A model generated the notes under the pieces. It worked only from the letters and a program-made list of their open reading frames with translations, was not told the origin of the DNA and searched no databases. The position numbers and the translations under genes were made by a program. Shown one piece after another: positions 19,599 to 28,504 of a DNA stretch of 64,000 nt (position 1 is the stretch's first letter; each line of letters begins with the position of its first letter). The DNA is from JAPULR01 sp965238215. GTDB lineage: Bacteria; Chloroflexota; Dehalococcoidia; Lucifugimonadales; GCA-2712585. The stretch is taken from contig OZ250180.1 of NCBI GenBank assembly GCA_965238215.1, positions 496,001 to 560,000 on the forward strand. The letters run 5' to 3'.

Positions 19599-20849
19599 AT
19601 GTCTCACGGATCCCACCACAGCCGGGGCCTTCAGCTGGTAGCGAAGGCGGCCAACGCCTTTCGGGTAAACGACTGGACGCTCAACCAGGTCGACCCGGAC
19701 GGCCTCAGATACGTGGTTGCCGTTTCGGTCAGGCTGCACTGGTTCTTTGGCGCCATACTGTCCGTCGAACTGTTGTATCGACCCCCCGACGGTGGGGTTG
19801 CCATATTCGTCGCCTTTGCGCTGTTCCTCCTGCTGATGGTCGGGTTCAACGGGTACATTCAATACCGTTTGTGGTCGAACAGGACGATTACGTGGCGCTG
19901 GATTCTGGCCATCGCCACAATAGATGTGCTCAACATCTCGGCCGCCGTGGCGATAAGGAACGGCTTCAACGACATCTTCTTCTATCTGCTCTATTTCCCT
20001 ACGCTGGCCGGGTTCGCGGTGGTATTCACCTCCTTCAGGCTCAACATGGCCTGGGTGACGATGGCGTCCGTCATCTATGTGGCGATGAGTGTGAGCTTGG
20101 GGGATGGACTGGACCTCCAGGCGAAGGACGAGAAGGTGCTGTTGTTCAGGATAGCGATCATGTACGGGATCGTCGCGACGGTGAACATGGTCTCCAGTTT
20201 CGAGCGAAGAAGGTGGAGGGAGACGGTGGAGCGCGAGCGGGCGCTTCTACGTGAACGGACCGAGTTGTCCCAGGCCATTCATGACACCACGGCCCAGTCC
20301 GCGTATATGATCGGGTTGGGCATCGATACGGCGAAGGCCCTTGCCGGCGACGCGAACGCTGAGCTGACCGCCACGCTCGAGGCGACGTCTCGGCTGTCCC
20401 GGTCCACCATATGGGATCTGAGACATCCCATAAACATGGGCCGCATCTACGAGGGCAGGGAGTTGAGCAGGGCTCTCAGGTCGCACGCATCCAGCTTCAT
20501 GAATATCACCTCCGTGACCGCCGAAATGACACAGACGGGAGTTGAGCCGCCGCTTCCGACAGAGACCAGGAGCCTGCTCTTCTCGATAGCGCACAACGCG
20601 CTCACCAACGCATATCGCCATGCGGAGGCGAGCAGGGTGTCTATCGACCTTGAATTCGGCGGGGAGGATATCCGGCTGTCGGTGTCGGACGACGGGATCG
20701 GGCTTCCCGACGACTACGCGGAGCGCGGCAACGGCTTCGCCAACATGAGCAGGGATGCCGAGCGTCTGGGCGGGCGTCTCGTCGTGGAACAGAGAGGGCC
20801 TCTGGGCGGCGCCACGGTGACCTGCGTGATGCCGACCGAGCGCGGATAA
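19599..20849 (+). CDS. NarL-type sensor histidine kinase
   Basis: This 416-residue membrane kinase has about six hydrophobic helices in residues 40-200 (such as LFLLLMVGFNGYI and YLLYFPTLAGFAVVF). A HisKA_3 dimerisation/phosphoacceptor segment follows (LSQAIHDTTAQSAYMIGLG; the His is the predicted phosphorylation site). The C-terminal HATPase domain has an N box (HNALTNAYRHAEA), a G1 box (DDGIGLPDD) and a G2-like GNGFANM. There is no periplasmic sensor loop of any size, so the signal is probably sensed in or near the membrane. The response-regulator gene follows after 13 bp. Its divergence from the giant surface-protein gene makes that gene a plausible target. Confidence 0.9.
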   Translation: MSHGSHHSRGLQLVAKAANAFRVNDWTLNQVDPDGLRYVVAVSVRLHWFFGAILSVELLYRPPDGGVAIFVAFALFLLLMVGFNGYIQYRLWSNRTITWRWILAIATIDVLNISAAVAIRNGFNDIFFYLLYFPTLAGFAVVFTSFRLNMAWVTMASVIYVAMSVSLGDGLDLQAKDEKVLLFRIAIMYGIVATVNMVSSFERRRWRETVERERALLRERTELSQAIHDTTAQSAYMIGLGIDTAKALAGDANAELTATLEATSRLSRSTIWDLRHPINMGRIYEGRELSRALRSHASSFMNITSVTAEMTQTGVEPPLPTETRSLLFSIAHNALTNAYRHAEASRVSIDLEFGGEDIRLSVSDDGIGLPDDYAERGNGFANMSRDAERLGGRLVVEQRGPLGGATVTCVMPTERG

Positions 20850-20862
20850 GAGGAGGACCGGG

Positions 20863-21537
20863 ATGTCATCGGGCGAGCGCATAAGGGTGATGATCGTTGA
20901 CGACCATTCGATCCTGAGGATCGGCCTGAAGCAGGTCCTGGAGCAGTCGGGTGAGTACGAGGTGGTCGGCCAGGCGGCGGACGGCGAGGAGGCGGTCAGA
21001 GTGGCCGCCGACGTGTCGCCGGACGTGGTGGTGATGGACGTGATGATGCCGAAGAAGGATGGAGTGGAGGCGTGCAGGGAGATCATGGAGTCGGCACCCG
21101 AGACCCGCGTGGTCATGCTGACGGCCTCGACGGAGGACGACGCCGTGGTGGAAGCCGTGGCCGCCGGGGCGACCGGATACCTTCAGAAGGAGACGGGTCT
21201 GGACCGGCTGCTGTCAGTCATGCGAGACGTTGCACTGGGTGAACTTCGTGTGCCCGCTGAAGTTGTGACAAGGGTGTTCGCGAGTATACGCGGCGGCACA
21301 AAGACGGGAGACGCCGCTGATGTCGCCAGGCTCACTCCGAGAGAGCGAGAGATACTCATCTCCTTCGCCGGGGGCATGTCCTACGCCCGGATAGCGGAGG
21401 AGAGGGGGATCAAGTCGGTGACTGTTCGGAACGCCATCTACGGCATCCAGCAAAAGCTGAAGGTCGGGACGATGCAGGGACTGGTGGTCTGGGCCGTGCG
21501 GAACGGACTGCTGGACGATTGTGCCGGGGAGGGTTAG
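20863..21537 (+). CDS. LuxR/NarL-family response regulator
   Basis: The 224-residue regulator has a receiver domain at the N-terminus: the acidic pair in IVDDHS, the phosphoacceptor Asp in VVMDVMMPKKDG, the Thr of VVMLTAS and the Lys of YLQKETG. A C-terminal GerE/LuxR helix-turn-helix follows (LTPREREILISFAGGMSYARIAEE then VTVRNAIYGIQQKL). A strong aggagg lies about 7 nt before the ATG. The gene is 13 bp downstream of the kinase and should be cotranscribed with it. It is a DNA-binding transcription regulator whose operon-level target is unproven. Confidence 0.92.
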   Translation: MSSGERIRVMIVDDHSILRIGLKQVLEQSGEYEVVGQAADGEEAVRVAADVSPDVVVMDVMMPKKDGVEACREIMESAPETRVVMLTASTEDDAVVEAVAAGATGYLQKETGLDRLLSVMRDVALGELRVPAEVVTRVFASIRGGTKTGDAADVARLTPREREILISFAGGMSYARIAEERGIKSVTVRNAIYGIQQKLKVGTMQGLVVWAVRNGLLDDCAGEG

Positions 21538-21924
21538 GGGTGCGCGTGCTGCATTCGCTGGCAAGCTGGGTAACGACGCGAGCAGCCCGGACCTACATCT
21601 TCACCGAGCCGCGAGTCGGCTACAGGATGCCGAAGGCGGAGAGTAAGGAACAGAAGGAAACGTGATGGGGGAGAGAGACAAGGACAGTGCCGCCCTGAGG
21701 CTCCTTGAGTTCCTCCGCCCTATCGCGCCATACTAACTCGCGCCGAGGGCCTCGGGATGTTCAAAGAGCCCCCAGTCACATCTCGAAGATGGTACTACCT
21801 ACCGTCCACGTTGGCCCACCATCTTGGATAAAATCAAGAACCTTTTCCATTAAATTCACGATCAACATATAGACGTTGCTATCGTTTGGCTTCTTGCAGC
21901 TTGGCATGTCCCACGGGTGGGCTC
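21538..21924. other. Gap with a partial dispersed-repeat copy
   Basis: No gene is supported. Copy C of the dispersed repeat lies at 21785-21850 on the minus strand, immediately beside the istB remnant. Confidence 0.45.
21785..21850 (-). repeat. Dispersed ~60-bp repeat, copy C (first half conserved)
   Basis: Read on the minus strand, aaggttcttgattttatcca then agatggtgggcc matches copy A almost perfectly. The second half of the repeat has diverged. Confidence 0.5.
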
Positions 21925-22338
21925 CGCCGTGGTGACCAAGAGCTTCATCGCCCAGGTCCTCGGCTATGCTGCCATCAGCGCCTAGTGCACTGTCCGCTAC
22001 CTCCACGCCGACAACTTCTTCAGTGCCAAGACCCAGGCCAGGGTGGACAATTCCGTGGACCGTACCTTCCGCTCTTTCCTCTCCTCAGAACCAGCGCATC
22101 CCGGAACACCGCGGCCTTCACCCCCTTACGTTCCAGCAGTCTGCTGACCTGAATCAGCTCACAATTTGCCGTCTTCGGACTCCAGGTTCGCCATCACCAC
22201 CAACAGATCCGTAGAGCAATAGCTCAGCCCTTCGACGTTCCCATCATGGGCAACAGCCCCCGGAATCGGCCGGCCAACGCCAGATACGAGATCGTCATCC
22301 AGGCAATCAGCTATCGCGAAAGGCTTTCTCCCATCTAA
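21925..22338 (+). pseudogene. istB-like IS21-family ATPase, decayed
   Basis: Fragments in shifting plus-strand frames can be strung together as an IstB-type helper ATPase. VVTKSFIAQVLGYAAISA comes first (the end of the Walker A region), then YLHADNFFSAKTQARVDNS, RTFRSFLSS, QQSADLNQLTI, FAITTNRSVEQ and SYRERLSP at the end. At least two frameshifts, a stop after AAISA and an internal deletion before QQSADL are visible. This IstB type is clearly different from the istB at 44340-45233. It shows that a second kind of IS21 element once sat here. Confidence 0.65.
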
Positions 22339-22653
22339 GGCTTAGGGCCCATATGAGGTGAATGATCCCGCGTCTAAATCCTCACTATAGTCTCTATCGG
22401 TCACGCTCAGGATGAACTAGCGAGTGTGACGATGACTGGCCAAATGATTCCGGCTGTCTACACACTATCTCAGACTAGGTCATGAAGCACCATGCAATTC
22501 GTTCCAAGATATCGGGATAGAATGGCCATACACTTCGACCACATATTGCGGTCGCAAACCAGGCACGGGTACAATTGAGGCAATTGCACGGTTGCGAGGT
22601 GCGGCGAGTGTGGCGTAAGAGGTTTCAACCAAAATGTGGATCTATGGCCTAAA
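22339..22653. other. Intergenic, nothing recognised
   Basis: About 315 bp upstream of the unknown-family gene. It should hold that gene's promoter, but no clear elements stand out. Confidence 0.4.
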
Positions 22654-23742
22654 ATGAGCACTTCTATTGGTTTGTCAGATATCGCCCCCCTAGGAGCAGG
22701 GATCGAGTTGGTAGACGAAAACGATCCGGCTGTAACTCCTCGGTGCCTCGCTATCGAAGCTGCCTCCATGGAAGAAGCAACTACGATCATCAAGAAGTAC
22801 CAAGATTACCGACTGTGGCACCAACTACAGTCAATTGGTTCCCACCCTGAAGTGATGCACTTGGATGGAAGTGGTGACCTAGCCGCCAGGATTCAGAAGC
22901 TCTATTGGTATAACGACGACGAATCCGGGTTTTGTGAGGGTGTGGAAACCGTAACACTGATCTTTGCACAGGCCGTCAATCCCAAGGTTACTGCGCAATT
23001 ATCTAAATTTCCTTCTAGTTTACCTTATGTGGCCGGCTCAACCGCGAAGGGTACCGGCAAATCGATTCATGTCAGAACTCAAGCGGGGACTAAGTCCCTC
23101 CCAATTCTCGAACAACCTCTTGATATCGAGGTGTCAGATACGAGCATATTCGTTTGCTTGAACAATCCGACGAAGTCGGCGTGGGTGATCGTTGCCCCCA
23201 GCAATAAACCTCCAATGGCCTTCGAACACAATCTGCGGGCAGTGGACACGCATGATATATCCGAAAAGGCGGCTTGGGACAAGGTTAGTTCGTGGCTCAA
23301 CCCTCGTGGTTTCACCGTATCGGGCAAGCCCTATCCGGAAGGGAAGAACAGTTTCCCAGACTACAGGGCGTGGATAGACGGCCGGGAATTCGATGTGGAA
23401 ATGACGTCGGTACCCGACATGACAGACTGGACCCTCAAGGGCTCATTTCGCAAGCTTGAAGAGCGAATCAGTGAGATTGCTAAGCAACCTGGACAGACCA
23501 AGGGCGAGGTCATTGAAGAGTTCCTCCGCAAATGTTCCGACAAGCGCGAGCGTGTGGAGAGTGCGGCGACTGGAGAAGAGCGGAGGCCGTGCATACTTGT
23601 CATGTCCAACTGGTCTGCCCATTCACTAGCCGAGGAGTCGAGCACCTTGGCGACAAAGCTAGCTTCCTTCGCTGCCGTAATGCTAATCGAAGTCGATGAG
23701 GTTTACTGTATCTTCCGAAACGAATCCTGTGTAGGTTTCTAA
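22654..23742 (+). CDS. Unrecognised protein family, intact copy; possible nuclease-like C-terminal domain
   Basis: This is a 362-residue protein with no signal peptide or membrane helix. I chose the ATG at 22654 over the upstream in-frame GTG because it lines up with the start of the broken paralogue at 4527-5643. The first ~130 residues are acidic (LYWYNDDESGFCEGVETVTL). A middle segment includes DIEVSDTSIFVCLNN. The C-terminal part carries FPDYRAWIDGREFDVEMTSV, where a Pro-Asp, an Asp and a Glu sit on two predicted strands. That spacing resembles a PD-(D/E)xK nuclease core, but the final Lys is not in the usual place (ExT). I do not recognise the family, and the nuclease idea is speculative. 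It is a solitary gene between IS remnants. Confidence 0.6.
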   Translation: MSTSIGLSDIAPLGAGIELVDENDPAVTPRCLAIEAASMEEATTIIKKYQDYRLWHQLQSIGSHPEVMHLDGSGDLAARIQKLYWYNDDESGFCEGVETVTLIFAQAVNPKVTAQLSKFPSSLPYVAGSTAKGTGKSIHVRTQAGTKSLPILEQPLDIEVSDTSIFVCLNNPTKSAWVIVAPSNKPPMAFEHNLRAVDTHDISEKAAWDKVSSWLNPRGFTVSGKPYPEGKNSFPDYRAWIDGREFDVEMTSVPDMTDWTLKGSFRKLEERISEIAKQPGQTKGEVIEEFLRKCSDKRERVESAATGEERRPCILVMSNWSAHSLAEESSTLATKLASFAAVMLIEVDEVYCIFRNESCVGF

Positions 23743-23810
23743 ACCTTAGGGAGCGCCACCCGAGAAGGCTCGAACTTCAGAGGCACCAGTAACTAACCGC
23801 CGCTAGTCAA

Positions 23811-24089
23811 CTAGCTCCAAGGTCGACCGCCCACGAGTACCTGAGTTTTTTGTCTCGATTGGAAAACAGATATCCTGAGCAGAGCTCTGACCAGCACTTC
23901 GGGGTGTATAGCGGGTCTGCCGTTGTCCCGACAGTAGTAGTCTTCCAGGGGTTCAACAAGCTTCCGGAAGTCAAAGCGCTCGTCTATTTGTATAAGCAGA
24001 TGCTTGGGATCAATGAAGTCTCTCAGGCGCTTCGAGGTGAACTGGAATAGCGTGGAATCTCTGCTGTAGCGGTCCAACGGCTCAAGCAT
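23811..24089 (-). pseudogene. IS1182-family transposase, N-terminal fragment
   Basis: The minus-strand frame starts MLEPLDRYSRDSTLFQFTSK and continues LLIQIDERFDFRKLVEPLED and GRPAIHPEVLVRALL, the well-conserved N-terminus of IS1182/DUF772 transposases. It stops after about 75 recognisable residues with no catalytic domain. A C-terminal fragment of the same family lies at 36569-36745, but nothing shows that the two were once one copy. Confidence 0.75.
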
Positions 24090-24159
24090 CTCATCTTCTC
24101 CCTACTGCCCATTCTTCTTGCTATTCTAGGCATCTTCCACCACATCGACAACGGGACTT

Positions 24160-24339
24160 TTTCAACAGTCCGATCCCTCCGCCGTTCACATCCTTGTATG
24201 CTGCCAGAATCCGCCAGGCATGGCGTATGCTCACCCCCATCAGTGTCGCTGCCTGCTCTATCGTCATGTGCTTCGCCAGCAAGCTGTTGAGTACCTGTAG
24301 TCTCCCTTGTTCCTTTTGGTTCAACGTCACATTCTCCAT
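24160..24339 (-). pseudogene. IS1202-group transposase, N-terminal fragment
   Basis: MENVTLNQKEQGRLQVLNSL and MTIEQAATLMGVSIRHAWRI match the N-terminus of the broken transposase at 199-1746. Upstream, tgtgacattcttgctg at about 24345-24360 is the matching terminal repeat. Homology ends after about 60 residues, so only the promoter-proximal end of the element survives. Confidence 0.75.
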
Positions 24340-24432
24340 AATGTGACATTCTTGCTGAACAGCTAACTACTGACAATTATCCTGAGCAACAACAACTGCG
24401 GCGGAGCAAAAACATACCAGCGGGGTGTCGAC

Positions 24433-24473
24433 GTTCAGGGAAAATGTCCGGTTACTGTTCAGGGAAAATGTCG
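24433..24473. repeat. Two direct copies of gttcagggaaaatgtc
   Basis: The same 16-mer occurs at 24433 and 24457, and a related form lies beside the IS21 remnant near 46921. Repeats of this kind are typical multiple end-binding sites of IS21-type elements, so this is probably an orphan IS terminus. Confidence 0.5.
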
Positions 24474-24859
24474 CCCAGATTTCTGGATTGCCGGCTTGTA
24501 GGTGAGGATATCTGCACCTGCGCAACGCCGCTCACTAACTCCTGCAACACCAACTCAAACCCAAGGTCTCTCCAATACGTAGATAGACCCTCCTGAACCG
24601 GTACAGACGCTCCTTCATTACCCTGTCCAGCCGTCCCGAGTCCTCAGAAGGCTTCATCATCCCGTCTCCCTGGGTCCGCTCTCATCCCAGCGTCCTTGTA
24701 CATGCCGGGGAAGATCTGCGATGAAGAAACAGCCGACCTAGCGCCCAAAATACCAATATCACGCTACACTCCCAGAAAGTCATGGAAAACTCGCCTGAAA
24801 CTCGTATATTCCTAACTTACAATCTGTTAAATTATGCGCTGCATCGCTGTCAATGTCAC

Positions 24860-24865
24860 AGGAGG
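24860..24865 (+). promoter_or_regulatory. Ribosome binding site that fixes a TTG start
   Basis: A perfect aggagg lies 9 nt before the TTG at 24875. The upstream in-frame ATG at 24782 has no such site, and using it would bury the signal peptide 30 residues inside the protein. Confidence 0.7.
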
Positions 24866-24874
24866 ATTGCCTTT

Positions 24875-27800
24875 TTGGATGTTTTCAAGGGCCTCGTTAG
24901 GTCTGTCAACGTAGGAACCAGCGTCAGGGTGGGCCTGCTGTTGCTGGTGGGATTGCTTGTGAGTTTTCAGTTGAGTGTGGTGGCAGCCCAGGAGACACCC
25001 GAGGCGGAACCCACCGGCAAGCTTGTTCTGGTCCCCGACGATCTGTACGTGGGCGAGACCACCGATGTCCTCGGCTTTCATCTGGAGTATCCCGACAAGG
25101 CTATCACCATCGGATACAGCAATCACTTCGTCCCCGCTGGTGAGTCGTGCGACTCAGCCGAGGCCGGGACCTCAGCCTTCACCGCCCCGCCCGCCCGCAT
25201 ATCCCTCACCGCCTGCACCGCCGGCGAAGGGCGCGTTCAACTGAAGGAGACGGACACGGGGACCGTCATCGCGGAAGCGACGGCAACCATCACAGTGCCA
25301 CAGGTCACTGAAAGAAGGGCACCACGAAGTTGCCACGAACTCACTGGCGTTATCTGTTCACCGAATGCGCCCACCGGCCTAAAAGCCACCGCCCATGGAC
25401 AGAGGGACATTTCCGTGACCTGGAAGAGGCTGATCGGGGCTACGAAGTACGAGGTGGAAAGGGAAGAGGTGGGGGCCAGCGACGACCCTGAAACATTTGA
25501 AGTTACGAGCACGGGCAAAACCTTCATAGTCGATCCCGGCACCGAGCACAGCTTCAGGGTGCGAGCCTTTGGGAACGGGACAACATGGACAGAGGAATGG
25601 GGTCTCTGGTCCGCAAAGGTTAGAGTGACGACGGAAACCCCACCAACCATGTCCATCAGAGTAGAGTCCGGCTCTCCCTCCTCCATAACGGAAGGGAGGA
25701 GTGCCCAATTCACATTGAGGTCTAGCCCCGCCCCTTCCTTCTCCGCAATTCTTATCAAGATAGACATAACCCAGGAAGGTGACTTCCTCGCCCCCTCCCA
25801 ATCAACTATTGTAAGGCTGAGTAAGAATTCGACCACCGTTGACCGAAGCATTTCCACGACGAACGACTCCACCTGCGAGGATGATGGCAGTGTGACAGTC
25901 ACCATAGGGGAACATGATGAAGAGAAGCACCAGACCTACAACATAGGCAGCCCTTCTTCGGCTTCAGTGGCTGTAGAGGATAATGACAATTGCCCGCCGG
26001 AACTCACCAACCCGACGAGGCGGGTGGCCTATCCCGAAAATGGGACCAGTGTAGTAGCCACCTACACTGCCACGGATCCTGAAAATGACGACTTGACCTT
26101 CAGTATTTCAGGCTTAGACGCGGGCGATTTTGACATTGACCCGGACAGTGGAGAGTTGGATTTTGAGGAACCCCCAGACTATGAGAATCCAGAAGACAGA
26201 GGAAGAATCAACGTCTATAACGTGACGGTGAGAGTCAGAGACAATGGGTCGCCCAGATTGTCGGACAGCGTGGATGTGGAGGTCACCGTGACCAATCGCA
26301 GTCCAACGATCACCTCGGGGCCATCTTCGAGGACCTACTCCGAGGGAGGAACGGACCCTGTAGGTGGCTATGTCGCTTCAGACCCTGGGGGTGGAACCAT
26401 TGTCTGGGATCTCCTAGGGGCAGACCTGAACCAATTCAGCATCTCTCCCAGAGGTGTGTTGAGCTTCAGGAATACACCGGACTATGAGATTCCGGTCGAC
26501 TCCAACCACGACAACGTGTACAAAGTCACAGTCAGGGCCAGCGATAGAAGGCTCAGTGACATCAGGAACGTCACTATCACAGTTGAAAACCGGAGGCCGA
26601 CCATTACCTCGGGCCCGTTCTCGGTGAATTATGCGGAGGGAGGAACGGACTCTGTGGGGAACTATGTCGCTCGAGATCCTGGAGGCGGCGCTATAGCCTG
26701 GTCGCTCAGTGGGACTGACCAGCTTGACTTCAGTATCACCGGCGGCGAGCTAAAGTTCGCGGAAACGCCGGACTTCGAAAACCCCGTCGACTCAGGCACG
26801 GACAACGAATATCATGTCACTGTGAGCGCCAGCGACAGCAGGCTCATTGCCAGTAGAAACGTCACCGTCACCGTCACAGACGTGGAGGAGGGGCCGGACA
26901 AAGTGACGGGCCTTACCGGCACGTCTGGCTCCATTGGCGGGACAATAGACCTTGACTGGGATCCTGCCGATAGAGCGGACGACTACGAAGTTGCAGAATG
27001 GAGACGGCGAGTCCTACTTCCTTTCACATATCATTGGGTCATCTTGGACGATTCCGAGGTCACCATCGATGCGAGCGATACCACCGCCGTCGTCACAGGG
27101 CTGGAGGGTGGCGAGACCTACCGCCACCGGGTCCGGGGCGTCCGGGGTGTGGGAACGGACAGGGTAGAAGGCCCTTGGTCCGACCACATGGACACTATTC
27201 TCACCCTTCCCGACAAGGTAACGGGTGTAACAGGAACGCCGGGATCAGATCATATGGAGATATCCCTCAGTTGGACTGCCGACCCAGAGGCGACAGGGTA
27301 CCAGGTGCGGCAGAAGAAGCCTCGCACCTTCCCTCTCCCAGACACCTGGATCGTGCTGCCGGATGAGGGATTCGGCCTGATGGTCACGGGCAACACTGCC
27401 GTGGTCAGCAATCTGGACCCCGACAAGACCTATGTGTACCAGGTTCGGGGCACGAACGTGCACGGGGAAGGCGATTGGTCCGAGGAGTCCGCAGCGATCG
27501 CCGTTCACGACGAGAGACCCGATATACCGCAAGGTCTTATGGCCAAGGACATAAAAGGGGGAAGGGGCATCATCGTAGAATGGAAAAATGTTACGGGAGC
27601 AGACGAATATGAGGTAGAGAGATCCTACAGCGTTGAGAGACCAACAAAAAACAAAACGTCCGAACTGTATATCGGCTTCATCGAATTGATGCCTGGCATA
27701 GAGTACACCTTCAGAGTCCGCGCCTGCAAGAAACAAGGCGCATCCTGTTTGTACTCCCCCTGGTCGCGTACTGTGGATAGGGAGGCGCCTACGCCCACGC

Positions 27801-28471
27801 ACTACTGGGGCCATCAGCACGATCACACTGCCGCTTACTCCATTGCCAAGAACAGTAGGGGGGATCCAGACATCGGGGTTCCAGCCATTGATGCGGTAAT
27901 CCTGACCGCAATCTCTGACTGGAATGCCAGGATGAACTATGGTCTAAGGATATGCGACATCTCGGCAAGTAACTGCTCCGATATGCATGTTGCCTCAATC
28001 AAGACAGTGGCCCCTGCAGGTGCGAGCGATAACGTTACTGGGTGTGGCCCCAGCTACGCTTGCGTAATCAGAACCGGGCCGGAGGAAAATGCTCCCAATG
28101 GCGTCGGCCTTCACATGACAGCCATGGACGTGATTTTTGAAGACATAGCCAATACTTGTGCCAAAAATGATGCGATTTGCCCATCCAATGAAGAAACTAC
28201 CTTCGAGTGGACCAACAACGATGCGCTAGATGACATGCCAGTAGATCCGCTCATTCCAAATCATAGATACATCTATGCGAAGTGGGTGGTGCTCCACGAG
28301 CTGGGGCATACCCTTGGACTGCCCGACTTCTATGGGAAAGCCGCTAACACCAACTACGATGCAAGGCTTGCCAATGAGAAAGCCATAATGAACCAACATT
28401 GGGAAGCCAAGACTATTCAAGACGCTGATATTGAACAGTTGGACGCAATCTACAGGATTCATTCTAATTAA
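24875..28471 (+). CDS. Secreted metzincin-type metalloprotease with FnIII and cadherin domains
   Basis: The protein is about 1198 residues from the TTG start. It begins with a signal peptide (VRVGLLLLVGLLVSFQLSVV, cleavage near VAA-QE). Next come a beta-rich N-terminal domain, an FnIII domain (CSPNAPTGLKATAHGQRDIS), a Calx-beta-like domain, three cadherin-like domains (each ending in PDYENP-type calcium motifs) and three FnIII domains. The C-terminal ~220 residues are a zinc protease: HELGHTLGLPD (HExxHxxGxxD) at about 28295-28327 gives two His and a probable Asp ligand, and AIMNQHW downstream looks like a Met-turn. It should degrade protein outside the cell or at its surface. The lipoprotein gene follows after 33 bp and is probably in the same operon. 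Confidence 0.85.
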   Translation: MDVFKGLVRSVNVGTSVRVGLLLLVGLLVSFQLSVVAAQETPEAEPTGKLVLVPDDLYVGETTDVLGFHLEYPDKAITIGYSNHFVPAGESCDSAEAGTSAFTAPPARISLTACTAGEGRVQLKETDTGTVIAEATATITVPQVTERRAPRSCHELTGVICSPNAPTGLKATAHGQRDISVTWKRLIGATKYEVEREEVGASDDPETFEVTSTGKTFIVDPGTEHSFRVRAFGNGTTWTEEWGLWSAKVRVTTETPPTMSIRVESGSPSSITEGRSAQFTLRSSPAPSFSAILIKIDITQEGDFLAPSQSTIVRLSKNSTTVDRSISTTNDSTCEDDGSVTVTIGEHDEEKHQTYNIGSPSSASVAVEDNDNCPPELTNPTRRVAYPENGTSVVATYTATDPENDDLTFSISGLDAGDFDIDPDSGELDFEEPPDYENPEDRGRINVYNVTVRVRDNGSPRLSDSVDVEVTVTNRSPTITSGPSSRTYSEGGTDPVGGYVASDPGGGTIVWDLLGADLNQFSISPRGVLSFRNTPDYEIPVDSNHDNVYKVTVRASDRRLSDIRNVTITVENRRPTITSGPFSVNYAEGGTDSVGNYVARDPGGGAIAWSLSGTDQLDFSITGGELKFAETPDFENPVDSGTDNEYHVTVSASDSRLIASRNVTVTVTDVEEGPDKVTGLTGTSGSIGGTIDLDWDPADRADDYEVAEWRRRVLLPFTYHWVILDDSEVTIDASDTTAVVTGLEGGETYRHRVRGVRGVGTDRVEGPWSDHMDTILTLPDKVTGVTGTPGSDHMEISLSWTADPEATGYQVRQKKPRTFPLPDTWIVLPDEGFGLMVTGNTAVVSNLDPDKTYVYQVRGTNVHGEGDWSEESAAIAVHDERPDIPQGLMAKDIKGGRGIIVEWKNVTGADEYEVERSYSVERPTKNKTSELYIGFIELMPGIEYTFRVRACKKQGASCLYSPWSRTVDREAPTPTHYWGHQHDHTAAYSIAKNSRGDPDIGVPAIDAVILTAISDWNARMNYGLRICDISASNCSDMHVASIKTVAPAGASDNVTGCGPSYACVIRTGPEENAPNGVGLHMTAMDVIFEDIANTCAKNDAICPSNEETTFEWTNNDALDDMPVDPLIPNHRYIYAKWVVLHELGHTLGLPDFYGKAANTNYDARLANEKAIMNQHWEAKTIQDADIEQLDAIYRIHSN

Positions 28472-28504
28472 TAGCGAATAATTGTCCGAAGTAAGAGAAC
28501 TGCG

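Larger units (their letters stand above)
24358..24874. other. Gap with IS-end debris
   Basis: No gene is supported. IS-end-like sequences occupy about 24395-24475. The minus strand from 24480 to 24720 reads fragments such as RDLGFELVLQEL that may be transposase debris, but I cannot name the family. The promoter of the metalloprotease gene should be near the right side. Confidence 0.4.

Noticed and set aside
24433..24473. CRISPR-like direct repeat
   Set aside because: Only two 16-bp units 8 bp apart, beside IS debris. Spacing and number do not fit CRISPR.
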